64,000 nt of DNA from Sipunculus nudus (GCA_026874595.1 CM049314.1:65818800-65882799), one strand, 5' to 3'. Shown: positions 12,263 to 23,765, counted from the stretch's first letter. The notes: generated by a model from the letters alone, not told the origin. Numbers and translations: made by a program.

Positions 12263-13080
12263 GAACCATATTTAACCCAATCCCATATTATTATATTTAA
12301 ACAATTTAATTTCCAATAAAACTAACAATTTATTATTTGAATCCATTAGCCCTGCATGACTTATCAAATTGAATTTTTTTAATTCTTGGGTTTAGTGGTT
12401 TGGTTCCCCACTGCCGCAGAAAAAACGGACGTTATATCATACTGTCAATGTCACAAGACACGACTTGTAAAAGCTCAAGCGTCCTTAACTAAGGTATCAT
12501 GATCGAGGAAGAGCAGTTAAATAATCTTTTAAAGGGGCCCAGTCACCTGTAAAGCACGTTGAATTAACACGAAATAAAGCTTCTTCAATTTAAAATAAAT
12601 TTGCAACATTTGCCAACATTTTTGCCATGAAACCGGTTGCGTACTCCTGTAAACGAGTGTTAAAAACAATGGACCGGGCGCGATCACAGGCATCAATATT
12701 AACACAGCGCGGGGTCGTGAGTGCATGGCCTGGGTCAAAACACATGTCAACCAGGAGAGGCCCTGCATGCCTTTCCAAAAACCATGTAATACATGTTCCC
12801 ACTGGCTGAAACATCGTGCGTTGTGGCTCACAATCGGACCTGCGGCCTGTTTATGGTAAACAGACACACGTAGACTGTGTTTACTCACATGCAGAGCCGT
12901 AACAAGAGGTTAAACTCTCGTATGCAAGGTTCCGAGACTGTGTGCTGAGATGGTTTTGCCCGAAAAGTTGTGTATAAAGCAAAAGACACCTGATAGTGTG
13001 AAAGAATAGGCATAATATTGCTCATGATTATGTCCCTTTATAATTAAGCACCAGTGATAGAGGACCCGGTTTACTTTTTT
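12263..13080. other. Gene-free interval
   Basis: A 119-codon minus-strand frame (12529-12888) overlaps plus-strand frames and has no domain. No splice or promoter context was seen. Confidence 0.4.
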
Positions 13081-13081
13081 A

Positions 13082-13165
13082 TTGACTCGGGTTTGGACTT
13101 GGACTCGAGCGTCCTGGATTCGGACCTGGAGGTATAAAGACTCGAGTCGATCTCGAGTCCAACAG
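13082..13165. repeat. GGACTCGAGTCC-type short-repeat cluster
   Basis: Degenerate hexamers related to GACTCG, GGACTT and GAGTCC follow each other, including GACTCGAGTCGATCTCGAGT. Similar clusters lie at 13358-13455 and 41955-42052. The motif is largely self-complementary, so the cluster can form many small hairpins. Confidence 0.6.
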
Positions 13166-13357
13166 AAGGAAAGCTTTGTCACATTCCATAAAGACATTTA
13201 TATACATGTACGAACTACTATAACAGAAAATTATTAGTATGATGTATGTACCAAGCTTTCGGTACTACATTGTAAAAGGCATGTAAAAGGCAACATAATA
13301 ATGCTTATGATAATCTCAAAGTCCTATTTTAAATTTTTTTTTATAAAATGATTTCTA

Positions 13358-13455
13358 CTGAACTCGGACTTAAACACGGGACCCAGATGACTCGAATAAT
13401 GTGGACTTGGACTCGAACCCCAAGGACTCGGACTTGGACTCGGACTCGGATGGTG
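13358..13455. repeat. GGACTCGGACTT short-repeat cluster
   Basis: It contains phrases such as GGACTTGGACTCGAAC and GGACTCGGACTTGGACTC with a 6-base period. It is the second cluster of the same motif, in the same orientation as the first, about 200 bp downstream. Confidence 0.65.
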
Positions 13456-13599
13456 TGTACTTGACTACCTTACTATGAAGCAATCTGACCTACAATTAAA
13501 TTACAATTGTCGGAAAATTCTGAAAATCTCATCTTCCTGATTTCACACCTCTGGTAGAGGTCTTATTTCATGCCAGTAATTCACCTTCCTTTTCTCTAA

Positions 13600-13925
13600 T
13601 ATTTATGTGATTTCTGGGTTACTCTGTTTCTCAATTTCTTTTGAGTCCGACGTATGAGATAGTTTATGTACAAGTTGTCAGTAAACATGGTACATACGCA
13701 AATGTTTACAAACAGCAACACATGGAAGCTCAGGCGGTCAGTTGTATATACGCAGAAGTCGATAGGTAACTAATTGCAAAAATAACCTTTGCAAAACTCC
13801 GATTCGTCCGTCTTGCTGTTATGCATGTGTCCTTGTTGGTTCAGTTTTGATTATATTTGCGGCCCCCTCACGTGTTATAAACACTTTGTTATAACAAAAC
13901 GAAGAGTCTGTATGCGGTACCTGTC
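13600..13925 (+). repeat. Family G interspersed repeat (diverged copy)
   Basis: The order of TTTATGTGATTTCTGG, TACGCAGAAGTCGATAGGTA, TTTGCAAAACTCCGATTC, TTTTGATTATATTTGCGG and TATAACAAAACGAAGAGTCT parallels the 31445-31905 copy piece by piece. The 3' third is missing or replaced by the following SINE. Confidence 0.6.
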
Positions 13926-13940
13926 ATCGGCAAATGTTCA

Positions 13941-14075
13941 ATGGCCTACATAAGTGAGTGGTAGAACGCTTGGCTCTCTCCGCTGACGACCCTGGTTAAA
14001 TCAGCGGCGTGGCTATAAGAGTGGGCAATTGTGACGTCAAATATCGGAATAGGCCCCTTTACGGATCGATGATTT
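13941..14075 (+). mobile_element. tRNA-derived SINE, family B (diverged)
   Basis: The head AGTGGTAGAACGCTTGGCTC, then CTCTCCGCTGACGACC and CGTGGCTATAAGAGTGGGC, match family B. The body after that is eroded. It abuts a family G repeat on its left. Confidence 0.6.
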
Positions 14076-14109
14076 CTTCATTAAAGTTTTGCTGGGGATA
14101 CAATAAAGG

Positions 14110-14475
14110 AAAATCATTAGTATTTTCTTCATCATTTTCGCCATTATCGCCGCAGTCGTCGTAGTTATCCGAATCATTGACTGAGTTATCATTGTCACTG
14201 TATTCATGAAATTACGATAAACATCATAATCATTGGCGTCAGCATATTAATTATTTTCAAAATTATCTTCATTAACAGGATCACAATTGTATTGTAAATC
14301 GTCGTTGTCAAAGACGTCATCGTCGTCGTATTCGTTATTGCTATCATGTTCATTCTCATCTTTAATTATTTTAATCATTATCATTATCATAATCATCTTT
14401 ATTGTTGTCGATGCATTAATCATGACCTCCATATTCATCTTCGTTGTCATCATCATCATCATCAACAACAACAAC
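14110..14475. repeat. ATC/ATT/GTC trinucleotide microsatellite
   Basis: The interval is dominated by degenerate trinucleotides on a TCA/TCG/TTA theme, ending in (TCA)n and (ACA)n runs just before the SINE at 14488. Open frames of about 80-106 codons here are poly-Asp/Asn or poly-Ile translations and not genes. Confidence 0.85.
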
Positions 14476-14487
14476 AACATCTTACGG

Positions 14488-14640
14488 GTAGGACGTAGCC
14501 TAGTGGTTAAGGCGTTGGACTTCTGAGCTGAAGGTCCCCGGTTCGAACCCGGTGCCTCATGTGCCATAATGCTGATTTCTCGTTATAGAACCTCAGAGAT
14601 TCGCCTTTCCATTATTCCCAATCCCGTGCATATAAAACTT
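14488..14640 (+). mobile_element. tRNA-derived SINE, family D
   Basis: The head contains A box TAGCCTAGTGGTTAAGGCG and B box GGTTCGAACCC at canonical spacing. The sequence around them does not form a 7-bp acceptor stem, so this is a SINE head rather than a working tRNA gene. It lies between two ATC-type microsatellites. Only this copy was recognised in the window. Confidence 0.65.
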
Positions 14641-14684
14641 GAAATCCAGAAGGCTTAAAGATACCATAATATTCTTATCGTATG

Positions 14685-14872
14685 GATATCTTCATCATCA
14701 TTCAAAAGACAGTGCCACCAACAGGCCATGGACCTATCCTTAAAAAACAACAGCAACATCGTCGTCCTCGTCATCATCATCGTCGTTGCCGTCATCATCA
14801 TCATTATCAACATCATAAACATCATCGTCATCATCATCATCTTCTTCATCATCGTCGTCCTCATCATCTCTT
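14685..14872. repeat. ATC/CGT trinucleotide microsatellite
   Basis: CATCATCGTCGTC-type repeats with few interruptions, downstream of the family D SINE. Together with 14110-14475 it brackets the SINE. Either the SINE inserted into a microsatellite or its tail expanded. Confidence 0.85.
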
Positions 14873-15237
14873 GTGTACTAGGCGACACAATGCCTTATTT
14901 GCCACAAATAAATGACTGACAATAAACGACGAATATGTCTAAATAAGAACAATAGGAAAATAAGAATAATAAGAAAATATGAAAGCAGGAGGTATTCCGC
15001 TTCTGTTCCGGTTGAAGCCTTGTACGACTGGTGGCCTTCCTTCACGAGTATTTAAAACATTACACAGGCCCTGTAACATATCCTGTATTTGACATATTGA
15101 GTGTTTTACTTTGTTCATTGAGTGGGCATTGAGTAGGGAAAATGTCAAATTCTCCGAGAAAATATAACAAAAATATCATTGCAGACATCAACCTCCGCTC
15201 TCGAACAAAAATACACTCGCCAGTAAGAGATTCTTAA

Positions 15238-15265
15238 TATAATATGAAAAAAAAAAAAAAAAAAA
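15238..15265. repeat. Poly(A) tract
   Basis: More than 20 consecutive A bases follow ATATG. No SINE or LINE body was recognised next to it. Confidence 0.8.
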
Positions 15266-15424
15266 TGTAACATTAACGTTCTTGCCCCTTTAAATAGCTC
15301 CCCCATAATGTTCAGTGATTCACCATTGGTCAGCAGTTCCAGACTTAGAGTACTCATTCAAAACTCACTAAACACCGTATAAACAGGAGCGGAAACTGAA
15401 TAGTAGACGTGTACCAGTTAACAT

Positions 15425-15905
15425 ATTATATTGATCATTGGTCGTTTTCTTTCACAATCGATTTAAATTGATTGCGCTTTGGCAAAACCGTTCACAAACG
15501 ATTATGTATGCACATGCAAAGATGTCATTTAATCCAAAAAAAAATAACAATCCTTTCCGAGATATAAGTAAGATAGGACACAAATTAATGAAAAGCATTA
15601 AAACTGAACCCAGGAAGATAGCTTTACCTTTCAGCTTTATGGACAAGTTAGGCTGAAATTTATTTTGTTTTCAGGTATAAGGCGGCGTGCTTTTCAATGT
15701 ACCTAGTGCGGCAAACACATGGCAAAACGCATATATGGAAAAACACCCTTACTTTTAACAGTAGATTTCATGGTTAAATAGAAAGTACTTAAAATAATTG
15801 ATTAACGATCGATCATTGGTCGTTTATTTTCTTCCAGTAATCAAACATGATTTTACAACTAGTTCCTGTCACTACTGTAAAGATGTAGAGGACTTCATAC
15901 AACTC
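15425..15905. repeat. Family F repeat, uninterrupted copy
   Basis: It begins with ATTGATCATTGGTCGTTTTC and CACAATCGATT, continues through TTCACAAACGATTATGTATG and an A-rich centre, and ends with ATTAACGATCGATCATTGG and GATTTTACAAC. Both ends carry TGATCATTGGTCGTTT-like phrases in the same orientation, so the ends are direct rather than inverted repeats. The same organisation, interrupted by a SINE, is at 705-1400. Confidence 0.6.
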
Positions 15906-15947
15906 ATTTTCGTGAACGTCTCGTATGGCAAGACAATAGTATCGTAA

Positions 15948-16335
15948 AACAAGCAATCTGCATTCTAAGGAATGCAAGTAGCCTATACCATGTCGGGGTC
16001 CCTTTTGTGAGATGCCCCCAAAACCGTCTTTCATTCATTTAGGCAACCCATATTCCCAGTTTCATCTGTGTATAAGTGACTGCACATTTGGGAATAATAC
16101 TTGATGGCATTCCTGAAACCACATCACGTGCCGGACCCCCACCAAAAACTAACCGATTCTTTCTTGGCCCATTCCCGAATCGGTCTTAAATCTTCATGAG
16201 ATTCCGTTCAGAACTGCGTGAGTTATATTGTGTAAAATACACTCACACACACAAGGACGGGGACAAACGCATACCCACCTGAAACAGCAGGCACAACGTC
16301 TCGTTGAAGCTTAGTCTCATCGCGACGGAGCGAGG
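15948..16335 (+). repeat. Family D-pal repeat with a palindromic end
   Basis: It starts at the near-palindrome TGCATTCTAAGGAATGCA (15959-15976). It continues with GTGTATAAGTGACTG, CGTGCCGGACCCCCACCA, CCATTCCCGAATCGG and TTCATGAGATTCCGTTC, then an ACACACACA tract. Related copies lie at 23602 (fragment), 36298 (minus), 37168 and 47440 (minus). No protein is encoded. I infer a non-autonomous DNA element, but inverted termini were not demonstrated. Confidence 0.65.
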
Positions 16336-16450
16336 GACCTACATACCTGACGATAGTACCAGTTTTTAAAATTTGTTACTTAATCTGGAGAAAATGTTTC
16401 CGACTAACTATGGAAAACATCTTAGAGAGTTTTTCCTATTAAAAGAAACA

Positions 16451-16812
16451 ACAGACTACTACTGGCTCAGGGGTGGAGCACAGGGCACAAAGCCGGGAGA
16501 TCGTGAGTTCGATTCCAGCCCACCAAGGGTGAGCGCTCAACAGGCTAAATGGGGAGGCTATGCCCAACAGTCGTGTTTCACTCACAAACAAGTGCGCCTT
16601 TCGGGGTTCCTCGGTGTGATGACCCAGCAATGGAGATGACACACACCCAGGACCCGCAGGAGTGATACACCGAGCCTGGTTGACCTCAATAATTATCGCG
16701 TGTAAGCCCCTGTCACGTAGTCGGAAGACGAAATGTAATTCTGCAGATGTACATACTTAGTTAAGCAAGCATTAACAATTGGAGGTGGTTACCGCAAGCA
16801 AAAATATCTTAA
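16451..16812 (+). mobile_element. tRNA-derived SINE, family A (most complete copy)
   Basis: The head has an A-box-like TGGCTCAGGGGTGGAGCAC and a B-box-like GTGAGTTCGATTCC at tRNA-like spacing. The body has AACAGGCTAAATGGGGAGGC, CGCCTTTCGGGGTTCCTCGG and GACCCGCAGGAG. The tail has ATTCTGCAGATGTACATA and GGAGGTGGTTACCGCAAGC. The whole is about 360 bp. The head and body are shared with at least five other copies in this window, which lets the element's extent be set. Confidence 0.85.
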
Positions 16813-17394
16813 AAAAAACAGACGACTACTGAAAGACCCAGGCCCAAAATACCAGCTATTTTATCAACCATTTGATTTACCCGAGTAATTGATGACATAT
16901 CATTTATATTGGGCTCTGTTTAAGTATAAACTAGTAAAATTACTCCCAGAAAGCAAACCTCCCAAAAGGCAGCCCCGTTATTCCATGATATAAGATTTTC
17001 TGGATTGTCATAACTCATTATTTTCATTGTTACATCGAAGGTTAATTCAGGCCTCCAGAATAAAGGCAGCGTGGCATAAGCTTTCGTTAAAGACTTCCTC
17101 TCGTACCAATGATGTGACAATGTTAATAAATTCTTTAATAAAAATCCTATTTTAATAATCCAAAATTACCTGCAACATTTATGGAATAATCTATTACCTG
17201 AGCCTCTAAATTTGATCATAAAAATTCATCCATAACTTTTTTATTAATTCTATGTAAAGTTGCTAAAATTTGAACCAACGCAAGAAAATTTATAACAATT
17301 CTTTGTCGGGTTTCAAAAGTACTTTCTATCGTAAATAGGATTATTTTAAGCATTTCAAATACAGCGTGTGGCGCGATTTACAATAAGAGTAAAT

Positions 17395-17835
17395 TCAGGA
17401 TGATTCCTTAAATGAGCCTTATCACCTATATGACCTTTATAAACTAAAGGTAATCCCTTGAAGCTTTAATAAAATAGGCAAGAAAAAATGGATATCACCG
17501 CACGCAGGCTGCTTGTTTGTTTATATCAATATGTTCATAAGGTGTAGGAGAGCGCCAAACAATGAAAACAAATGCAACAAGGGCATCTGGCTGCAATTCA
17601 GAGAAGCCAGAGCTTTGCAAATGGTGTTTTGCTAAAAGAGACCTCTTACTTCCGCATTTTTGCCACCTTAAGTTACATGTATTTGCCAATATTGCTGTGT
17701 TTACAAACGTATTGTTGATAAACAAGTTTATACATCCTTCACGAAGGCGTTAAAAGAACTGTTTACAACCAAAATTACCCTTAGTTCATTAATATATAGA
17801 CAGAGGAAGCCAGAAATCACATAAATTCTTTTTCA
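17395..17835 (-). repeat. Family G interspersed repeat
   Basis: Reverse-complement match to the 31445-31905 copy. The left end carries CCTATATGACCTTTATAAAC, followed by GGATATCACCGCACGCAGG, GCAAATGGTGTTTTGC and CTTACTTCCGCATTTTTGCC. The right end carries GAGGAAGCCAGAAATCACAT. It spans about 440 bp with good colinearity. Confidence 0.7.
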
Positions 17836-17888
17836 AAATGTAGGCGACTAGGCACCTTTAAGGTGTGCGATCTGTATGATTAATAGGA

Positions 17889-18140
17889 AGGCCGTATTCC
17901 ACTCACCAACGAATCCGCCTTTCAGGGGTTCCTCGGTGGAATGGCCTAGCAATCGGGTTGCAACGAGGAGTAGGTGTGGTAGTCACCGGACCGGATTAAC
18001 ACCAGAATCAAAATGAGATGAAGCCTGTGCTACCACTCTGTAACGTAGTCCAAACTTTGGAAGTCGAATTATGCAGATTTTTTTGCTTAATTAGGCTTGC
18101 AGTTAAAAATGAGAGGCGGTGACCTCCACAGATAATCATT
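17889..18140 (+). mobile_element. tRNA-derived SINE, family A (head missing)
   Basis: Starts within the body at TATTCCACTCACCAACG, then CGCCTTTCAGGGGTTCCTCG, GGTTGCAACGAGGAG and a tail with GAATTATGCAGATT and GAGGCGGTGACCTCCAC. The tRNA-like head is absent, consistent with 5' truncation. Confidence 0.75.
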
Positions 18141-19940
18141 AAAAATCAAAATAACATAACAATTAAATATTCAAAGAATCAATTTCTAAATCGAGCAGGA
18201 AGTGTTTAACAACAAGTTATTTCCTTTACTCGTTCACACATGATTATGACAATCTCTAAGGCCTAAATCAGTCTGGTTCCAATTCAAGCCTGCGGGTTAC
18301 TGCACCAGCAAGTACGGCATACGCTGCACAATCTCCCTTTGAAGACAGCGAGCTTCGGGATATTGAAATTTGAATTTAGAAAATACCTCGTTGGCACTTT
18401 GAAGGAGGCCTTGGGCGGGGGAAGGGACGCTGAAGGTTAGGTAAACGTAATGGCACGTGGGTTTGTTATGTGCAGATTTCATCCAGAACAGAGACCGGAC
18501 CCTGATGTGATTGGCTGGTGCAAAGTGTGACGATACAGGCAAAATTTAGAAATGACTTAAATCTAGCAAAACATATTGTTTTAATTCTTCTCTGAAAATT
18601 TCTAGAATTTTCAGTCACATGAGATTTCCCAGTGTGACGTCACTGCCAAGTTGACAGTGCTCATAGATATGCCAATAGTTTTTGAACAAATCACACTTTG
18701 TTTTTTTTGTGTGTGTGAAATATTAGATAGATAAAATGTATTTCCTCCAGAAATTTTGGGCTCATTTTATGTAAAATCTATTTTAATATTTTTTCATTGG
18801 CAATTATGTTATATGATAATATAATGGAATTTGAAGTACGTTTGTTTGACCTGAACAGGACAGCGACGTCATACATCCGTCCGCCGGCCTTGACTGGGTC
18901 TTGTTTGTAATAGCATTTTAAGGTGGAGCGGAACTCCTCATATTCCTAACTGTAAATTAGGCAAGTTTCACCTGTCAAAAGTGTTAGTAACTTCATCCTT
19001 GAAACCTAGATAGGAATAAGGATTGCCAACAGATGCACTAGTCACAATAAGAGATATTCAAAGGGCTTTAAGATTCCATAAAACAAACTCAAATTAAGAT
19101 CACTTGCTACTTAAACACAAAGTCTGTCAGCAAACATCGCGGCCATTTCGACATGGGTCATGGCAAACTGATTTTTCCTTTTGTATTATGAGCTAATAAG
19201 GTAAGAGCTCACATCCCGCCGGGGAGAAATATGACTCCCCCGGGCTGGACTTCGCCTTTTGGACCGTAAATTGCCCTAACCCTAACAGACTTAGGTACTT
19301 GGGACACGTCACTGTGTTGCGTGTACACCCAGGGGGGTCATGAATTCTGGATAGGTGAGAAGCTGGGAGCATTTCAGGGATACTGATAACGTGCAAAACC
19401 AGTAACACTGAATATAACGAGGTAACGTAAGGGTATATTCTAATCTGTAGTTGTACACCGCTTTAAGATTTTGTTATTGGAAAGTGTTCTGTTGTAATTT
19501 TTAATTTCTGTAGTTTAAAATCATAAAATTTTGTTCAAGTCACATTTTAAGTCTATGAGTAAATAATTGAATTTTCATCAATCACCCATATCCAGTGTGT
19601 ACAGAATATAATTGATTTTGGTATGAATTTGCTGATTTTCAATTATATTTCTGTAATAATTATCAATATATAATTTGTCATATTTTCATTCACAAGCCAT
19701 TGATAAAATTGATTTTATAAAAATTAGTATGAATCAAAATATGACAGATCAACCCTGGTTTATATTTGTCAGTTTCAATTAGGTTCATTTGTAAAAATTG
19801 AAAGGCCTCTGTCTTCCATGACCCCGTTCATCTCTTGGTCATAACCTGCTTTAACGTATGGTTCAAAAATGGTAAAAATATCAAGCGGCCAAAATATATC
19901 ATTTACTCAGGATTTAATTATTTAGGCAGTTCCGTTTCGA
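18141..19940. other. Gene-free interval
   Basis: No repeat copy was recognised. Two telomere-like hexamers at 19274-19286 are too few to be an interstitial telomere. The short frames in this interval show no coding signature. Confidence 0.4.
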
Positions 19941-19948
19941 AACATCCT

Positions 19949-19949
<1 letters not shown>

Positions 19950-19989
<40 letters not shown>

Positions 19990-20028
19990 CTCGTCAGGTA
20001 CAAAACTGTTTGTATGTTTATGTGTTTG

Positions 20029-20095
<67 letters not shown>
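19950..20095. repeat. (TA)n microsatellite pair
   Basis: Two long TA runs (about 19950-19989 and 20029-20095) are separated by about 40 bp of unique sequence. Open frames here read as alternating Ile-Tyr and are artefacts. Confidence 0.95.
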
Positions 20096-20097
<2 letters not shown>

Positions 20098-20383
20098 TGT
20101 ATGTCACTCTCTCAAAAAAAATGATAGCAGAGTGCTCATTGGTAAAACTATAGCGTGTGTATATTAGGTAGGCGATATTAGATAAAGTTTTCACTAGCGA
20201 TGGACAAATTAATTTGATTTCGTGTACCTAATGCATTTGTATATGTGACGGTCCAATCCATCCAGTAGCCAGGAACCGATGATACGTTAGCTTGACGGAC
20301 ACCTATGTTCAGATAGGGCCTGATAATAAGACACAAAATACAATTAAGGTCACGCGTGTGGAGTAGCTTGTGTCAGATGGCAG

Positions 20384-20440
<57 letters not shown>
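20384..20440. repeat. (TA)n microsatellite
   Basis: Pure TA run of about 55 bases. Just downstream, TTCGCGAGGGTTTC and AAATTCGCGATG at 20466-20490 resemble the end sequence of the CGCGA-type MITE at 58158-58627, probably a fragment. Confidence 0.9.
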
Positions 20441-20443
<3 letters not shown>

Positions 20444-20702
20444 TATTCTATTGTTGCCTTTTTTGTTCGCGAGGGTTTCAAATTCGCGATGTTCGCAAAA
20501 GGGGAATTATAACGAAAATAAAACGTTCTTGGATAAGAGGCCCTACGTGGAAGACAAGTCGAAAGGTAAATGATTGATATTTGACAAAAATAATAATTTA
20601 AGAATTTTCCTGATTTTTATTTTTTTTTATTGAAACATAATTTTAATTTCAATTTAAATTTAAGCGAGAAATAAATATGGTAGAGCAGATATTAATAAGA
20701 TA

Positions 20703-20848
20703 TATGTTTTGGCTGGCCCACATGTTATAAACAGGTTGATATAAACAAAACAGTGTGCGGTGACATCCACGTTTTCTGGCCTTTTTTTTTGTAAAAGCTC
20801 CGAGGGATAACCTTTATTTTATAAAGGTCAGATAGGTGACTGGGTCCC
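20703..20848 (+). repeat. Family G repeat, 3' fragment
   Basis: It contains GCCCACATGTTATAAACAGG, AAACAAAACAGTGTGCGG, TGACATCCACGTTTTCTGGC and ATAAAGGTCAGATAGGTGAC. These match the 3' half of the 31445-31905 copy. A family A SINE follows directly. Confidence 0.7.
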
Positions 20849-20849
20849 T

Positions 20850-21185
20850 TTTAAGCAGAATAACTTTAGTTCGAATTCAGCCGAGGAGCGACAAGATTTT
20901 TTACACGACCCCACCCACGGTAAGCGCTGTATTGGCTAAATGGGAAAGCTGTGTCCCGAAGCTGTGCTACTCTCAAATGAGTGAGCCTTTCGGGGGTTCC
21001 TCGGTGTTATGACTCGACAGTGGGGGTGATCAGATACTCATGTTACGCAAGTGTGGTACACCGCACCAGACTGACTCGAGGTTGATCGTGTCCAGCTGTC
21101 CAGTCACGTGGTCCGAAACGGAAATGGAATTCTGCGGAGCAAGATAAGTAAGTTACGCTAGCATTTGAAAAAATGTTAAATATAA
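20850..21185 (+). mobile_element. tRNA-derived SINE, family A
   Basis: A degenerate B-box-like TAGTTCGAATTCAGC is followed by TTGGCTAAATGGGAAAGC, GAGCCTTTCGGGGGTTCCTC and GGTACACCGCACCAGACTGA. The tail has GGAATTCTGCGGAG. The order agrees with the 16451 copy. Confidence 0.8.
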
Positions 21186-22074
21186 AATACACCTCCGTAA
21201 AATGTCAACGCCCGCAGGTTCAGATAAAGTCATCTCCCTTTGCACATTTACCAGAGATAAGATCTTGCGTGTTCTTTTATTTGTTTTTTGTGACACCCAA
21301 GTACATCAAATAATCGCAGTTTGCTCTGGTTTTACGTTTAATGTTAAACCCTTTTTTCGTCGTTATCAATTTACTTTACCTCGCATCATAAAATATATCT
21401 CATTATTTATCAGTATAAAATAACTTTTACGGAGCATTGGCTGAAAAATTAAAATAATCCAAAGTACGGTATTCTAGATCATCTGCAATATACGGAAGAG
21501 GACTGCGATATATTCCGCCATATTGATTTTAAACTATCCATGAAGAACAATCCCGCCAAGGGAAATAAAATCCACATGTCTGCGGAGAGCAGTCACTATC
21601 AGACATTTTTATATGATAACCGAGAGATTTATTGAATTACCAGTAAGCGTGGAATCTAAGCGAACCTCGCTGAAAATCACAATAGTTCTTGAAAAATCAT
21701 GAGAGTTTTCAATAAATTGGCTAGTTCTGAAAGAGGTTCTAACAGTCTGATCCTGGTGTTTGCTCGACTTAAATTTTAAGCCACTTAAGTGATTTTTTTA
21801 TTATTCTTGTGAATATTTTTTTGTTTCTGACCAATGAATCTGTGTTGTACATTGAAGTGTCACAGTACCGCTACACACGAGTTACCTGCTAGTATGTAAA
21901 ACTTCCCATGCTAGCATTACATAAATATATTATACTAGAAAATATATACTAGAAAAAGACATCAAATTCACATTCAGTTATATTATAAGTGTTTTCATGT
22001 CGCTGTGGTAAAAAATTCTCGAGTCCGATCCGGGTAATGCCTTTCGAGTATTTAGTCCAGAATTTTTCATCCTG
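21186..22074. other. Gene-free AT-rich interval
   Basis: A 73-codon frame at 21202-21423 has no recognisable motif. No repeat copy was identified. Confidence 0.4.
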
Positions 22075-22318
22075 GCGTCACCTAGGCCAGGGGTCTGCCG
22101 CACCTACGAGGACCTAGACGGGTAAATCTTCCCAATTGCTGAAAAATAGCACTGAGGAACCCTTAAAGAACGCATTCGGTTTTTAGTAATACACGGCTGT
22201 GGGGCCCAAACTACACCCTGGGTGGGTGCGACCGTGAAAACCTCAAACCTCACCGGCTGGGATATGAACTCACTTCCCTTTGTTTAGTCCTGTGCTCCAC
22301 CCATAGACCAGAGAAGCA
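22075..22318 (-). mobile_element. tRNA-derived SINE, family A (diverged)
   Basis: On the minus strand the head is TGGTCTATGGGTGGAGCACA, with GGACTAAAC and GTGAGTTCATATCC in B-box position. It is followed by a body in which the family signature is eroded (AAGGGTTCCTCAGTG). The head is clear; the left boundary is approximate. Confidence 0.65.
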
Positions 22319-22730
22319 CGTGTTTCTGTTGATGTTAATGTGATCTTGGGGAGCAGTCTGATTTCCTGTCTTAAGACTCTTGCCTAGTGTAGAAGCCTAA
22401 CAGTGTGCATGCAGACACCTGGTTTATAGCAATTAGCAGCCAATTCCTAATATAGGCCACAGTGTTAAGTATATACTGTTAACGTAATGAGGGATATAAA
22501 AGTTCCAATTTTTTAAAAAGTATTTGTTATCTGTTGCCAAATTTTAGGACAGCAATAATAACGTATAATTACGCTAATTAAGTTAATTCCACGTGACTCT
22601 CATCATGGCCTGTTACCCTGTGTTTGATTGAGACCCGACCATACATCTGTGAATTTACAGGTACAATACTGTTAAAAATAGACATGGCTGTGAGCTGCAG
22701 TGAGATAAAGTTTAACTGTATAGTGATATT

Positions 22731-22756
22731 TTATATATATATATATATATATATAC
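22731..22756. repeat. (TA)n microsatellite
   Basis: Short TA run followed by GTGTGTGTA. Confidence 0.85.
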
Positions 22757-23155
22757 GTGTGTGTATAATATTGGTATTATTATTTATCGTATTAAAAGCA
22801 ATATGAGTTTAACATATAATAAGTATTATTAGTTCATTTTCCAAAAAGCTAATACTAATAACATTTTTTCATAAATGTTAGGTATTATGAATGGGAATGC
22901 GATAATATAATGCTAAAGTGTGTCATATTTAAATTTATGTGGAGCTGAATCCATTGAGTTGTTCATACAGCTATCTATGAGGTGCCGGTGTCAACTAGAT
23001 TGTTTCTGCATATAGGTAACATATACCTGGTAGCTGTGAAAAATAAGAAGACGTTAAAAACAAGAACCGAAGAATGATATAGAGTCCCCCAGCCCAGACA
23101 AGGGACCTGTTAAGTTCAATCATGTGACTAATTAAGATATGTGAGACCTCGCTCC
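22757..23155. other. AT-rich stretch with nothing recognised
   Basis: No repeat or exon was seen. The interval ends at a promoter-like arrangement. Confidence 0.4.
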
Positions 23156-23162
23156 AGACAAA

Positions 23163-23240
23163 CCAATTCTGACGAAATCGCACTGCATTATGGGACGGAG
23201 TATATAACAAAACTCCCCCGGGCCGTTCCGACTTGATGTA
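23163..23240 (+). promoter_or_regulatory. CCAAT/TATA promoter-like arrangement
   Basis: CCAAT at 23163-23167 lies 33 bases upstream of TATATAA at 23201-23207. Between them is GCATTATGGGA, which resembles one half of ZNF143-type promoter elements. A start of transcription would fall near 23232. Downstream to about 23420 is less AT-rich than its surroundings. No open reading frame or splice donor could be tied to it, so the transcript, if any, is unknown. Confidence 0.35.
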
Positions 23241-23477
23241 ATATTTTTAGTTCAGCAGAGACTTGCCGGCAGACAGAGATAGCAGCCGAAACAGGGGAAA
23301 CAATGGCAAGAACGTAGGCATTGTGAACGGAAGAAACGTTAATTGAGATCAGTTGGCGGTCCACGACGTAAAAACAAAGAACGTAGAGTTAGAATGGGCA
23401 GGATGCCGTTAACAACCCTGACGAAATGATCAATATCATTAAAAAACACACAAGCAACCCACACACCTACAGCCATA

Positions 23478-23508
23478 TCTACACACACACACACACACAA
23501 ACACACAT
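23478..23508. repeat. (CA)n microsatellite
   Basis: ACACAC run of about 20 bases, followed by a second short ACAC stretch. Confidence 0.85.
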
Positions 23509-23601
23509 TCCAGTTTTAAATATGGGGGAAAAAACAGAATAAGTGTATTCTTGGTTGTGATAATGAATTCTATATACTCATATACATGTATCGTATGTTA
23601 A

Positions 23602-23765
23602 ACATAGGAATCTGCATTCTAAGGAATGCAAGGCTCGGCCATGTGGATTGTCCCTATTATGGGATGATCACCTTCCTGTGGTTGCATCCACTTACTCTGC
23701 ATAGGTGACTGTAATGTACATTTGAGAATATTCCTAATTACTTAACTCTCATCCCTGCAGCGTTT
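23602..23765 (+). repeat. Family D-pal repeat, fragment
   Basis: It carries the identical 18-base near-palindrome TGCATTCTAAGGAATGCA (23613-23630) found in the 15948 copy. That is followed by a TAGGTGACTGTAATGTACAT phrase related to GTGTATAAGTGACTGCACAT. It then diverges. Confidence 0.55.

Noticed and set aside
12529-12888. 119-codon minus-strand frame
   Set aside because: Overlaps open frames on both strands, lacks domains, and lies in DNA that reads like decayed repeat.
14488-14560. Functional tRNA gene
   Set aside because: A and B boxes are good, but no acceptor stem or 3' end pairing could be drawn, and the sequence continues as a SINE body.
14247-14919. Open frames rich in Asp/Asn, Ile or His
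   Set aside because: Direct translations of ATC/CGT trinucleotide microsatellites.
19274-19286. Interstitial telomere (CCCTAACCCTAA)
   Set aside because: Only two hexamers. Expected by chance in 64 kb and not flanked by degenerate copies.
19835-20577. Open frames with long Ile-Tyr alternation
   Set aside because: Translations of (TA)n.
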